Below are positions 25,076 through 34,036 of a DNA stretch of 64,000 bases, piece after piece. Under the pieces are notes generated by a model, which ran no database searches, was not told where the DNA came from, and saw only the letters and a list, made by a program, of their open reading frames with translations. Source of the stretch: Occallatibacter riparius (GTDB lineage: Bacteria; Acidobacteriota; Terriglobia; Terriglobales; Acidobacteriaceae). The position numbers and the translations under genes are program-made. The stretch lies in assembly GCF_025264625.1 (NCBI RefSeq), contig NZ_CP093313.1, positions 1,488,001 to 1,552,000 of the forward strand, given 5' to 3'. The stretch's first letter is position 1, and each line of letters begins with the position of its first letter.

Positions 25076-27085
25076 ATGACCACGAGCCCTGCGACCCTCT
25101 CCCTTGATCAACTGTCAATTGATACTCTGCGGCTGCTTGCCGTAGATACCGTGCAGAAGGCCAACAGCGGCCATCCGGGCGCGCCGCTGGGTTGCGCTCC
25201 CATCGCATACCTGCTTTATCACAAGCTCATGAAGCACAATCCGACGCACTGGAAGTGGTCGGACCGCGACCGGTTTGTGCTGTCGAATGGGCATGCTTCG
25301 GCGCTGCTGTATTCGACGTTGTTCCTCACGGGATACCCGGACATGACGCTCGACCAACTCAAGTCCTTCCGCCAATGGCATTCCAAGACGCCAGGGCATC
25401 CGGAGAGCGGCGAGGCCACCGGCGTCGAAGTGACGACCGGACCTCTGGGACAGGGCTTTGGAATGGCAGTGGGCATGGCGATCGCCGAGAAGCACATGGC
25501 CGCCGTGTACAACAAGCCCGGTTTCAATATTGTCGATCACCACACGTATGTGCTGTGCGGCGACGGCGATTTGATGGAAGGGATTTCGCACGAAGCTGCA
25601 TCGCTGGCCGGAACGCTGCAGCTGGGCAAGCTGATTGTGCTTTACGACGACAACTTGATCTCGCTGGATGGGCCGACGGAGTGGAGCTACACGGAAGATG
25701 TGCTGAAGCGCTTCGATGCGTATCACTGGCACACGTCGCGCGTGGCGGACGGCAACGATCTGGCGGGCATTGAGAAGGCGATTGAAGAAGCGAAGGCTGT
25801 GACGGACAAGCCGTCGCTGATCGCGGTGCGCACGATCATCGGTTACGGAAGCCCAAAGGCCGGCACGAATGCTGTGCATGGCGAGGCGCTGGGCGCGGCG
25901 AACGTGGCGGCGACGAAGAAGTTCTTCGGGTTCCCCGAGGACCAGAGCTTCTATGTTCCGGATGAGGCGTTGAAGAACTGGCGGCAGGCGGTGGATCGCG
26001 GCAAGCAGGCCGAGGCTGACTGGAACAAGCTGTTCGACGCGTATGCGAAGGAGAATCCCGAGCTGGCGGAGCAGTTCAAGCGCTCGGTGGTGAACAAGCG
26101 TAAGGCGGGCTGGGAGAAGGCTCTGCCGACATTCGGAACCGAGAAGAAGATTGCAACGCGCAATGCCGGCAACCAGGTGATGAACGCGATTGCGAACGAG
26201 GTGCCGGAGCTGTTTGGCGGCGCGGCGGACCTTACTGCTTCGACGAAGACGATTTTCAAGAACAGCCCGCATTTCGCGGCGGACCCGGCGGGACGAAATG
26301 TGTTCTTCGGCGTGCGCGAGTTTGGGATGTGCGCGGCGGTGAACGGCATGGCGGCGCATGAGGGTCTGGTGCCTTACGGGTCGACGTTCTTCTGCTTCAG
26401 CGACTACTGCAAGCCGGCGATCAGGCTGGCAGCGCTGTCGCGGGCGCACTCGATCTTTGTGTTCACGCACGACTCGATTGCGTTGGGCGAAGACGGGCCG
26501 ACGCATCAGCCGATCGAGCACCTGATGATGCTGCGCGCGGTTCCGGATTTGACGGATTATCGGCCGGCGGATGCGAATGAGACGGCTGCATGCTGGCGGC
26601 TGGTTCTGGAGCGCAACGGAGCGGCCTTCATGGCGCTGAGCCGGCAGGATCTGCCGGTGATTGACGCGGCGAAGGTGGATGTCTACGGCGGCGTGAGCAA
26701 GGGCGCTTATGTGCTGGAGGATGCTGCGAATCCGCAGGTGATCCTGATTGGAACGGGCGCGGAAGTATGGCCATGCGTGGAAGCGAAGAAGCTGCTGGAA
26801 CAGGAAGGCATTGCAGCGCGCGTGGTGAGCATGCCGAGCTGGGAGATTTACGACGAGCAGAGCGCCGAGTATAAGAGCAGCGTGCTGACGCGTGGGGTTC
26901 CGAAGCTGGCCGTGGAAGCGGGATCGCCGCTGGGCTGGTGGAAGTATGTCGGCGAGACCGGCGGCGTGGTGGGGCTGGATCGCTTTGGGGCTTCGGCTCC
27001 GGGGCCAATTGCGCTGGAGAAGCTTGGATTCAGCGCGGCGAATGTGGCTGAGCAGGCGAAGAAGGTGGTTAAAGGCAGGGGTTAG
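25076..27085 (+). CDS. tkt: Transketolase
   Basis: The 669-residue protein is full length. It shows the N-terminal NSGHPGAPLG motif, the thiamine-diphosphate signature starting GDGDLMEGISHEAASLAG and ending YDDN, and the C-terminal transketolase region with THDSIALGEDGPTHQPIEHL. It moves two-carbon units between sugar phosphates in the non-oxidative pentose phosphate pathway and needs thiamine diphosphate and a divalent metal. ATG at 25076 is preferred, with AAGGA eight bases upstream; an in-frame GTG at 25052 is less likely. The gene heads a run with rpiB, a HAD gene, gnd and zwf on the same strand. Confidence 0.95.
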   Translation: MTTSPATLSLDQLSIDTLRLLAVDTVQKANSGHPGAPLGCAPIAYLLYHKLMKHNPTHWKWSDRDRFVLSNGHASALLYSTLFLTGYPDMTLDQLKSFRQWHSKTPGHPESGEATGVEVTTGPLGQGFGMAVGMAIAEKHMAAVYNKPGFNIVDHHTYVLCGDGDLMEGISHEAASLAGTLQLGKLIVLYDDNLISLDGPTEWSYTEDVLKRFDAYHWHTSRVADGNDLAGIEKAIEEAKAVTDKPSLIAVRTIIGYGSPKAGTNAVHGEALGAANVAATKKFFGFPEDQSFYVPDEALKNWRQAVDRGKQAEADWNKLFDAYAKENPELAEQFKRSVVNKRKAGWEKALPTFGTEKKIATRNAGNQVMNAIANEVPELFGGAADLTASTKTIFKNSPHFAADPAGRNVFFGVREFGMCAAVNGMAAHEGLVPYGSTFFCFSDYCKPAIRLAALSRAHSIFVFTHDSIALGEDGPTHQPIEHLMMLRAVPDLTDYRPADANETAACWRLVLERNGAAFMALSRQDLPVIDAAKVDVYGGVSKGAYVLEDAANPQVILIGTGAEVWPCVEAKKLLEQEGIAARVVSMPSWEIYDEQSAEYKSSVLTRGVPKLAVEAGSPLGWWKYVGETGGVVGLDRFGASAPGPIALEKLGFSAANVAEQAKKVVKGRG

Positions 27086-27091
27086 GGATTA

Positions 27092-27138
27092 GGGAGTAGA
27101 AAACTGCAGGCTGCGAGGCGCAGCGATTTTCTACTCCC
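27092..27138. repeat. 12-bp perfect inverted repeat in the tkt-rpiB spacer
   Basis: GGGAGTAGAAAA (27092-27103) pairs with TTTTCTACTCCC (27127-27138), extended inside by CTGC/GCAG. It is built from the same GGGAGTAG words that occur in the gnd-zwf and post-zwf spacers. Confidence 0.6.
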
Positions 27139-27178
27139 GATTCCCTTCCCACTCTCCCTCCACTCTGAAGGAGTGCAC

Positions 27179-27661
27179 GTGAAGTTAGTTATCAGTGCGG
27201 ACCATGCGGGCTTTCCTCTCAAGGAGGATGTGCGCGCGTACCTGACCAAGGCTGGGCACGAGATTGTCGATCTGGGCGCTTTCAACGGGAATAATCCGGA
27301 TGATTATCCCGATTTCGCGGAGCTGGTCGGCAATGCGATCAATGAAGGCGTTGCGAAGCGCGGCATCCTGATCTGCGGGTCGGGTGTGGGCGTGTGTGTT
27401 GCGGCGAATAAGATTCCGGGGATTCGAGCGGGCATGTGCCACGACACCTATTCGGCGCACCAGGGCGTGGAGCACGATGACATGAACGTCGTGGTGTTGG
27501 GCGCGCGCATCATCGGCGCGGCGCTGGCGTATGAAGTTGTGGACGCATTTATTGGGGCGAAATTCCAGGCAACGGAAGAGCGGTTCAAACGGCGCTTCAA
27601 TAAGGTCATGGCGATTGAAGCGAAGTACCGCTGCGGCGACGGTTCAACGAGCAAAGCATAA
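27179..27661 (+). CDS. rpiB: Ribose-5-phosphate isomerase B
   Basis: The 160-residue product matches the RpiB/LacAB family: KLVISADHAGFPLKEDV at the N-terminus, then ICGSGVGVCVAANKIPGIRA with the active-site Cys, and HDDMNVVVLGARIIG. It interconverts ribose 5-phosphate and ribulose 5-phosphate. GTG at 27179 is chosen because AAGGAG (27168-27173) lies five bases upstream; the GTG at 27173 would overlap that site. It follows tkt after a 93-bp spacer holding an inverted repeat. Confidence 0.94.
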   Translation: MKLVISADHAGFPLKEDVRAYLTKAGHEIVDLGAFNGNNPDDYPDFAELVGNAINEGVAKRGILICGSGVGVCVAANKIPGIRAGMCHDTYSAHQGVEHDDMNVVVLGARIIGAALAYEVVDAFIGAKFQATEERFKRRFNKVMAIEAKYRCGDGSTSKA

Positions 27662-27765
27662 GACGCGCGAGACGATGGGGAGGTCCATCGTTTCGCGATC
27701 CCAACTATGTCGTACTTCCGGCCCGCTCGCGCGGGGCCGCATCGCGTGGGCTGAAAGAGGCGCCG

Positions 27766-28377
27766 ATGTTCCCCTTCGACGTGATCTTGTTTGACGTAGG
27801 CGGTGTGCTGCTTACGAATGGGTGGGATCATTGCGAGCGCAACGTGGTGCTGGACCAGTTTGGGCTGGACCGCGCGGAGTTTGAGGCGCGGCATCCTGAA
27901 GCCAATGACGCGTGGGAACGCGATGCCATCACCGCGAAGGAATACCTGGATGCGACCGTGTTCTACGAGCCGCGTGATTTCACCGCGGACGATTTCATGC
28001 AGGCGCTGTTTGCGCAGTCGGTGCCGTTGCCGCAGGGCGCATTAAGCATCCTTCAGGAATTGGCGGCATCTGGTAGGTGGATGCTTGGCTGCTTGAATAA
28101 TGAGGCACGCGAGCCGAACGAGTACCGGTTTCAGAAATACAATTTGCGCGATGCGTTCGATGTGGCTCTAAGCTCTTGCTATGTGGGGCTGAGGAAGCCG
28201 CATAAGGAAATGTACAAGCGGGCTCTCGATATTCTAGGCAAGCCGGCGGAACGGATCCTGTTCATTGATGACCGCGCGGAGAATGCGAAGGGTGCGCGGG
28301 ACGCGGGGATGAAGGCTATTCGATTTGAAGGCGCCGAGCAGTTGCGGCGTGATCTGGAGACTCTAGGCGTTTATTGA
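27766..28377 (+). CDS. HAD superfamily hydrolase
   Basis: The 203-residue protein begins with the HAD motif I variant ILFDVGGVLL, with Asp as nucleophile. The later motifs GLRKPHKEMYKRALD and ILFIDDRAENAKGARDAG are present, as in subfamily IA. The second motif I aspartate is replaced by Gly, which is common in the subgroup that includes the N-terminal domain of soluble epoxide hydrolase. Substrate is unknown; its place between rpiB and gnd suggests a sugar phosphate, but this is only context. It ends 21 bp before gnd. Confidence 0.85.
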   Translation: MFPFDVILFDVGGVLLTNGWDHCERNVVLDQFGLDRAEFEARHPEANDAWERDAITAKEYLDATVFYEPRDFTADDFMQALFAQSVPLPQGALSILQELAASGRWMLGCLNNEAREPNEYRFQKYNLRDAFDVALSSCYVGLRKPHKEMYKRALDILGKPAERILFIDDRAENAKGARDAGMKAIRFEGAEQLRRDLETLGVY

Positions 28378-28398
28378 CGTTGTTGAGAGGAGAACGAG

Positions 28399-29304
28399 AT
28401 GCAACTCGGTTTGATCGGCCTGGGCAAGATGGGTGGCAACATGGCGGAGCGTCTGCGGCTCGGCGGACACCAGGTGATTGGTTTCGATTTCAACGCGGAA
28501 GCCGTGCAAAAGCTGACGGAATCAGGCAACGTGGGCGTGTCGTCGCTTGAGGACATGGCGAAGAAGTTCGACGGGCGGAAGGCGATCTGGATCATGGTGC
28601 CGCAGGGCAAGCCTGTGGACGACACGATCGCCAAGTTAGAGCCGCTACTGAACAAGGGCGACATACTTATCGATGGCGGTAACTCGAATTACAAGGATTC
28701 GCAGCGGCGCCATGCGGAAGTTACTGCGAAGGGCTTCCACTTCGTGGATGTCGGCACATCGGGCGGCGTGTGGGGATTGAAGGAAGGCTACTCGATGATG
28801 ATCGGCGGCGATAAGGAGCCGGTCGGGTATCTGTCGCCTATCTTCGAAACGCTTGCTCCGGCGAAGGACAAGGGCTGGGGACACGTGGGACCAGCGGGCT
28901 CCGGGCATTTTGTGAAGATGGTGCACAACGGCATTGAGTACGGCATGATGCAGGCCTTCGCCGAAGGCTTCACCATCATGGAGAAGAAGGAAGAGCTGGA
29001 TCTCAATCTCGCGCAGATTTCGGAGATATGGCGCTATGGCAGCGTGGTGCGGAGCTGGCTGCTGGATCTAACGGCAGATGCGCTCAGCAAGAATCCGACG
29101 CTAGATGGGCTGTCTGCGTATGTTGCGGATTCGGGTGAAGGACGCTGGACGGTGTTCGAGGCGATTGACCTGAATGTTTCGGCGCCGGTGATTACGGAGT
29201 CGCTGATACGACGTATTCGTTCGCGCGAAGAGAATAACTTCACCGATCGCATGCTGGCGATTATGCGCAATGCGTTCGGCGGACATGCGGTGAAGAAGGA
29301 CTAA
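28399..29304 (+). CDS. gnd: 6-phosphogluconate dehydrogenase, decarboxylating (short form)
   Basis: The 301-residue protein has the Rossmann motif GLIGLGKMGGNMAERL, the substrate-binding segment VGTSGGVWGLKEGYSMMIGG and the catalytic-lysine segment GHFVKMVHNGIEYGMMQAF. It is about 170 residues shorter than the classic Gnd and corresponds to the short class often called GndA/YqeC-like, frequently NAD-preferring. It converts 6-phosphogluconate to ribulose 5-phosphate and CO2. GAGAGGAG precedes the ATG. It is in line with zwf, 108 bp downstream. Confidence 0.93.
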   Translation: MQLGLIGLGKMGGNMAERLRLGGHQVIGFDFNAEAVQKLTESGNVGVSSLEDMAKKFDGRKAIWIMVPQGKPVDDTIAKLEPLLNKGDILIDGGNSNYKDSQRRHAEVTAKGFHFVDVGTSGGVWGLKEGYSMMIGGDKEPVGYLSPIFETLAPAKDKGWGHVGPAGSGHFVKMVHNGIEYGMMQAFAEGFTIMEKKEELDLNLAQISEIWRYGSVVRSWLLDLTADALSKNPTLDGLSAYVADSGEGRWTVFEAIDLNVSAPVITESLIRRIRSREENNFTDRMLAIMRNAFGGHAVKKD

Positions 29305-29308
29305 TTAC

Positions 29309-29391
29309 AGGGAATAGGGAGTAGGGAGTAGGAAGGCCGGCGCCGAGGTTGGCTTTGTGGTGTATTCGCAATTCCCTGCTGTCTATTCCCT
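29309..29391. repeat. Repeat-word inverted repeat in the gnd-zwf spacer
   Basis: AGGGAATAG (29309-29317) pairs with CTATTCCCT (29383-29391). The left side continues in GGGAGTAGGGAGTAGG words. The spacing is long, about 65 bases. Confidence 0.5.
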
Positions 29392-29412
29392 ATTTCGATC
29401 GGAGATCGAGTT

Positions 29413-30975
29413 ATGGCTACCGTGCAGATGAGAGTTCGTCCCGAGGATCTATCGAATGTGCCCGCGGCGAGCGAGCGGATTCCCAATTCCACTATCCTGG
29501 TGATCTTCGGCGCGTCCGGTGACCTGACGAAGCGCAAGCTGCTGCCTTCGCTGTTTCACCTGCGGCAATCGGGACTGCTGCCGAAGCAGTTTGCGATTGT
29601 GGGCGTGGCACGGCGGCCATTGGGCAATGAATTTGCCGAGGATATGAAGGCGGGCATCCTTGAATTCGGTGGCGTGGATGCGAGCGACCCGAAGATCGAT
29701 GAGTTCGTCCAGCACGTGAGCTACTATGCGCTGAGCTTTGATGATGCCGCCGGCTATGCGGGTCTCAAGGACGAGTTAGACAAGATTGCCAAAGAGAAAG
29801 GCATTGGCAACGATCGGCTGTTCTATCTCGCGACGGCGCCGGAGTATTTTGCTCCAATCATCGAGAACCTCGGCGCCCAGGGGATGAACCAGACGGAGAA
29901 CGGGCGCGTCGGCGTGGTGATCGAGAAGCCGTTCGGGCACGATCTGGAAAGCGCGCGCGAGCTGAACCACCAGGTGAATGCCGTGTTTTCAGAAAGCCAG
30001 GTGTTCCGCATCGACCACTACCTGGGCAAGGAGACGGTGCAGAACATATTGGTGTTCCGGTTTGCGAACGGGATCTTTGAGCCGATTTGGAACCGGAACT
30101 TCATCGATCACGTGCAGATTACGGCGGCGGAATCGATTGGGATCGAGGGGCGCGGGCCGTTCTACGAAAAGGCCGGAGCGCTGCGCGATGTGCTGCAGAA
30201 CCATGTGATGGAGTTGCTGAGCTTTGTGGGCATGGAGCCGCCTTCGAGCTTCGATGCGGACGCTGTGCGGCGCGAGAAGGTGAAGCTGTGGCAGTCAATT
30301 CCGAATATTCCGATTTTGAATGCGGTGCGAGGGCAGTATGGACCGGGCATTGTGGACGGCAAGCGGGTACTGGGATACCGCGAAGAAGATCGCGTGAGTC
30401 CGGAGTCGGGGACTGAGACCTACGCTGCGGTGCACCTTCAGATTGAGAACTGGCGGTGGGCGGGCGTTCCGTTTTATCTGCGGGCCGGCAAGCGGTTAAA
30501 GAAACGGGCGACAGAGATCACGATCCAGTTCAAGCAGCCTCCGCTGCTGATCTTTAACCGCATGCAGGCGGCGGGGCCGTGCACGGAGATTCAGCCGAAC
30601 CTGTTGAGCATTCGCATTCAGCCGGACGAAGGTATCGCGCTGCGGTTTGGGGCGAAGGTACCGAGCGCGCCGGGAATGGCGGTGTGCCCGGTGAACATGG
30701 ATTTCGATTATGCGCAGGCGTTTGGGAAATCGACGGCTACGGGGTACGAACGGCTGCTTATGGACGCGATGATGGGCGACCAGACGCTGTTTTCGCACCG
30801 CGATGGGGTGGAGATCAACTGGTCGCTGTATACGCCGATTTTGCAGGCGTGGGCGGCGAAGGATCCGGAGGTGTTTCCGAATTACTTTGCGGGATCTTGG
30901 GGTCCGGACTGCGCCGACCGGCTGCTGGAGCGCGGTGGGCATGCCTGGCGGAATAAGCTGGGCAAGCCGGAATAG
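29413..30975 (+). CDS. zwf: Glucose-6-phosphate 1-dehydrogenase
   Basis: The 520-residue protein is full length. The nucleotide-binding segment FGASGDLTKRKLLPSLF and the catalytic signature FRIDHYLGKETVQNI are intact. It oxidises glucose 6-phosphate to 6-phosphogluconolactone with NAD(P)+, the entry step of the oxidative pentose phosphate pathway. It is the last gene of the plus-strand carbon block and is followed by repeat words and a terminator. No 6-phosphogluconolactonase gene is adjacent. Confidence 0.96.
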   Translation: MATVQMRVRPEDLSNVPAASERIPNSTILVIFGASGDLTKRKLLPSLFHLRQSGLLPKQFAIVGVARRPLGNEFAEDMKAGILEFGGVDASDPKIDEFVQHVSYYALSFDDAAGYAGLKDELDKIAKEKGIGNDRLFYLATAPEYFAPIIENLGAQGMNQTENGRVGVVIEKPFGHDLESARELNHQVNAVFSESQVFRIDHYLGKETVQNILVFRFANGIFEPIWNRNFIDHVQITAAESIGIEGRGPFYEKAGALRDVLQNHVMELLSFVGMEPPSSFDADAVRREKVKLWQSIPNIPILNAVRGQYGPGIVDGKRVLGYREEDRVSPESGTETYAAVHLQIENWRWAGVPFYLRAGKRLKKRATEITIQFKQPPLLIFNRMQAAGPCTEIQPNLLSIRIQPDEGIALRFGAKVPSAPGMAVCPVNMDFDYAQAFGKSTATGYERLLMDAMMGDQTLFSHRDGVEINWSLYTPILQAWAAKDPEVFPNYFAGSWGPDCADRLLERGGHAWRNKLGKPE

Positions 30976-31015
30976 GACAGGGAGTAGGAAATAGGGAACA
31001 GGGAGTAGAAAGACA
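30976..31015. repeat. Degenerate short-word repeat after zwf
   Basis: Directly after the zwf stop, the spacer is built of GGGAGTAGGAAATAGGGAACA-like words of about 7 bp, as in the spacers at 27083 and 29309. Confidence 0.5.
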
Positions 31016-31031
31016 GGCATTAGAAACCTTG

Positions 31032-31057
31032 GGCTCGCGCTTTTTGCGCGGGCCTTT
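31032..31057 (+). terminator. Intrinsic terminator after zwf
   Basis: A 9-bp stem with one G-U pair (31032-31040 with 31046-31054) encloses a TTTTT loop and is followed by TTTGTGTTT. Confidence 0.65.
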
Positions 31058-31128
31058 GTGTTTAGTGGGGCTTGGTTGGCGTGGGTTGGGCACAACGGTT
31101 GGAGGGAGATGGTGTCTAACTAGACGAG

Positions 31129-31863
31129 ATGAAGCAGTTGCGTGGGATCGGTGTGCTTGGGTGCGGGGTGACGCTGGGTCTGGTGGTGCTGGCAGTGGGC
31201 GTTGGGGCTGCGGCGGGGCAGGTGGGCACCTTTGTGGTGAGCCAGAATGGGCATGCGGTGGGGACTGCTTCGTATCAAATTGCGGCGCGGGAGGGCGGGT
31301 TTGCATCGAGCTCGACGGTGAAGGTGTCGATGCAGGGGCTGGAGTATTCGCTCTCGAAGACAGAGGAGCAGGATGCGAGTCACCACCTGCAGCACGTGGT
31401 GTTGAGCGGAATTGTGAACGGCTCGGTGGTGAGCGTGGTTGGGAAGCCGGATGGGGCGAATTTCCTGCTGAACATTTCGGCGAACGGGCGGAGTTCGACG
31501 GCGCGGCTGGCGGGGCATGCGAGGGCGGTGTTTCTGCCGGATTTTGATGCGGGGGCCCTGCAGACGCTGCTGACCTTGGCAGCGGCGCAGAAGGGGCGCG
31601 ATCTGTGGGCGGTGATTCCCAAGCAGGCGGGGTCAGTGCAGGCGATTCAGTTGGCGACGTACGCGGACGAGCAAGGCACGCTGGACGGCAAGGCGATCAC
31701 GGTGCATCACCTGGCGGCGACAATTGCGGGCGAGGAGACAGATTTGTTCGCGGGGTCGGACGATCAATTGCTGCAGGCGGAGCTGCCGCAGCCTGGGTTT
31801 GCGCTGGTGCGGAGGGGGTTTGTGTTGACGCCGCCGAAGAGAGCTCCGGCGCCGCAGCAGTGA
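31129..31863 (+). CDS. Secreted protein of unknown function
   Basis: The 244-residue protein starts with a signal peptide (GVTLGLVVLAVGVGAAAGQ). The mature part is predicted to be rich in beta strands (GTFVVSQNGHAVGTASYQI, SSSTVKVSMQGLEYSLSK, FLLNISANGRSSTARLAG), and the C-terminus is Pro/Ala-rich. No family was recognised with confidence. There is no good ribosome binding site near the ATG at 31129. It converges on the HI0933-type flavoprotein gene with only 7 bp between stops. Confidence 0.6.
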   Translation: MKQLRGIGVLGCGVTLGLVVLAVGVGAAAGQVGTFVVSQNGHAVGTASYQIAAREGGFASSSTVKVSMQGLEYSLSKTEEQDASHHLQHVVLSGIVNGSVVSVVGKPDGANFLLNISANGRSSTARLAGHARAVFLPDFDAGALQTLLTLAAAQKGRDLWAVIPKQAGSVQAIQLATYADEQGTLDGKAITVHHLAATIAGEETDLFAGSDDQLLQAELPQPGFALVRRGFVLTPPKRAPAPQQ

Positions 31864-31870
31864 GCGGCGA

Positions 31871-33079
31871 TTAGAGTGCATTGCCGGCGGCGACGGCGGA
31901 GGCCCAGGCCCATTGGAAGTTGAATCCGCCGAGGTGGCCGGTAACGTCGACGGCTTCGCCGATGACGAAGATGCCGGGGACGGAGCGGGCCTCCATGGTG
32001 CGAGTATTGAGGTCGTCGGTGTTGATGCCGCCGGCGGTGACTTCGGCCTTCTCAAATCCTTCGGTGCCCACGGGATGGAACTGCCAGTCGCGCAGGTTGC
32101 ACTCGGCGGTGTCGAGGGCGGCATTCGACCAGCCGGCGGGCGCGGCGATGTCGGCCAGGTGATTGGCGAGACGCTGGGGGAGTGCGGCGCGCAGTGCCTG
32201 TCGGAAGGACGTTTCGTCGCGGCGGGCGCGTGGACGGAGCAGGGGCTGGATCAGCTTTGTGCCTGGGGCGAGGGCGGGGGCGAGATCGACGTGGACGGGT
32301 TCGTCGGGACGCCAATAAGAGGATGCCTGGAGGATGGCAGGGCCGCTGAGGCCGCGGTGGGTGAGCAGCATCTTCTCGCGAAAGCGGGGAGCGGGACGAC
32401 GGCCTTGAGCAGGGCCTGACCAAGCAACGACCTCCGTGGAGACGCCGGTGAGTTCGGTCCAGCGGGCTTCGTCGCCGCCGAGGACGAGCGGAACGAGCGC
32501 GGGGCGGGGTTCGATGATGCGCAGGCCGAACTGGCGGGCGAGATCATAGGCCAGGCCGGTGGCTCCGAGCTTGGGGATGGAAAGGCCGCCGGTGGCGATG
32601 ACCAGGGCGTGAGCGGCAAAGTCGCCGGCTAACGAGGAGACGTGGTAACCGTCGGAAGAGCGGTCGACCTGGATGTTGCGGGCATTCAGGACGATGTCAG
32701 TGCGGCCTCGTTCGCATTCGGCGAGGAGCATGTCGAGGATGGCGCGCGAGGAGTGATCGCAGAAGAGCTGGCCGAGGGTCTTCTCATGCCAGGGGATGCG
32801 ATAGCGGTTGACCAGTTCGAGGAAGTGCTGAGGGGTATAGAGAGCGAGCGCGGACTTGGCGAAGTGGGGGTTCGCGGAGAGAAATCGGTCTGGCGTGCAG
32901 TGGATGTTGGTGAAGTTGCAGCGGCCTCCGCCGGAGATGAGGATTTTGCGGCCCGGCTGGGCATTGTGGTCGAGGAGGACGACGCGACGGCCGCGCTGGG
33001 CGGCGACGGCTGCGCACATGAGCCCGGCTGCGCCCGCGCCGAGGATGACGACATCATAGACGCGAGGCGGTGAGGGCAT
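31871..33079 (-). CDS. FAD-dependent HI0933-family oxidoreductase
   Basis: The 402-residue protein begins with a dinucleotide-binding motif (VVILGAGAAGLMCAAVAAQRG). The family hallmark GRKILISGGGRCNFTN follows, and later ALVIATGGLSIPKLGATG. The HI0933/BaiN/YhiN family comprises cytosolic flavoproteins whose physiological reaction is mostly unknown; one member reduces bile-acid intermediates. Length is typical. The start ATG at 33079 is followed within nine residues by the FAD motif. There is no operon partner. Confidence 0.88.
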   Translation of the reverse strand: MPSPPRVYDVVILGAGAAGLMCAAVAAQRGRRVVLLDHNAQPGRKILISGGGRCNFTNIHCTPDRFLSANPHFAKSALALYTPQHFLELVNRYRIPWHEKTLGQLFCDHSSRAILDMLLAECERGRTDIVLNARNIQVDRSSDGYHVSSLAGDFAAHALVIATGGLSIPKLGATGLAYDLARQFGLRIIEPRPALVPLVLGGDEARWTELTGVSTEVVAWSGPAQGRRPAPRFREKMLLTHRGLSGPAILQASSYWRPDEPVHVDLAPALAPGTKLIQPLLRPRARRDETSFRQALRAALPQRLANHLADIAAPAGWSNAALDTAECNLRDWQFHPVGTEGFEKAEVTAGGINTDDLNTRTMEARSVPGIFVIGEAVDVTGHLGGFNFQWAWASAVAAGNAL

Positions 33080-33210
33080 GGGTCTATTGTCGCTGGTGTT
33101 AGCCAGTAGCTTCTAGCTGCTAGCTTCTAGCTCCTCGTGCGCTTTAGAGAAGCGAGTTCTTCGTCGCTGCGCTCCTCAGAATGGCGAAGTTGTCGGGGCT
33201 TCGGTGTAGA

Positions 33211-33256
33211 AACGGAAAGCGCTTCGTGGACCCCCATCCACGAAGCGCTTTCCGTT
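33211..33256 (-). terminator. Very strong terminator-like hairpin after the TPR gene
   Basis: A perfect 20-bp stem (33211-33230 with 33237-33256) closes a 6-base loop. It lies 25 bp beyond the stop of the TPR gene at 33281 on the minus strand. T-runs are short. Confidence 0.75.
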
Positions 33257-33280
33257 GCGTCCGGACTGCTCTGGAGGCAG

Positions 33281-34036
33281 TTACCGCTTGACGATCTTTT
33301 CGAGGCGCGGATCACCCCAGAGAGGAGCGAAGAGCTTTTCCTCGTAGACCTTGCTCAGGCCCGAGAAGTGCTCGGCGCGGGCCCGGCTGAGGTATTCGAG
33401 CGAGCCGTCGAAGTTACCGCGGCGGGCATAGGCCAGGGCAATCAGGTAATCGACGCGGCCGCGCTGCTCAGGAGTGCTGACGCGAACCTGCACGCCGTCA
33501 AGGCTGCCGCTGAGGATGTCCGCATCGAGTTCGAGAGCCCGAGCGTACTCGGTCATGGCGCGGTCCATCTGGCCCAGGCCGGCCCAGGCCTCGGCCATGT
33601 TGAGGTGGGCGGGCGCTCTGGTTTCGTCGAGTTCAAGGGCCCGCTTCAGGTGCTGGATCGCCGCTTTGTATCTCTTGTCGAGGACCTCGGTTGCACCCAG
33701 GTTGTTGTAGGCGTTGACGAAGCGCGGATCGTACTTCACGGACTGCGAGAAGGCCTTGCGGGCCGGTCCAAACTGATGCAGTTGCAGGTAGGAGATTCCC
33801 AACTTGTTGTAGAGCTTGGCCTCACCTGGTGTCGCGCGAATCGCCTGCTTGTAGAATGCCGCGGCGTCGCCGAAGTTCTCATGTATGCGGGCGAGGTCCC
33901 CTTTCAGTTCCGCTGTCTGGGCGATCTTTATCTTGTCGGCCCTGGCCACGTCAGCGGCGAACGGGTCGGCCTTCGCGAAAGCAGCGGTACTGAACGCCAT
34001 TGCCATCCATCCGATCATCCACATAAGTCCCTTCAT
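33281..34036 (-). CDS. Secreted TPR-repeat protein
   Basis: The 251-residue product has a short signal peptide (GLMWMIGWMAMAFSTAAFA). At least four tetratricopeptide repeats follow, such as GDAAAFYKQAIRATPGEAKL, YNKLGISYLQLHQFGPARKA, AYNNLGATEVLDKRYKAAIQ and AHLNMAEAWAGLGQMDRAMT. It is probably a periplasmic scaffold; partners are unknown. GGGGGC precedes the ATG at five bases. It is divergent from the malectin protein gene across a 349-bp spacer. Confidence 0.82.
   Translation of the reverse strand: MKGLMWMIGWMAMAFSTAAFAKADPFAADVARADKIKIAQTAELKGDLARIHENFGDAAAFYKQAIRATPGEAKLYNKLGISYLQLHQFGPARKAFSQSVKYDPRFVNAYNNLGATEVLDKRYKAAIQHLKRALELDETRAPAHLNMAEAWAGLGQMDRAMTEYARALELDADILSGSLDGVQVRVSTPEQRGRVDYLIALAYARRGNFDGSLEYLSRARAEHFSGLSKVYEEKLFAPLWGDPRLEKIVKR

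Noticed and set aside
25115..26521. A 468-codon open frame on the minus strand across transketolase
   Set aside because: It is the antisense shadow of a certain gene; the product is Arg/His/Gln-rich with no family signal.
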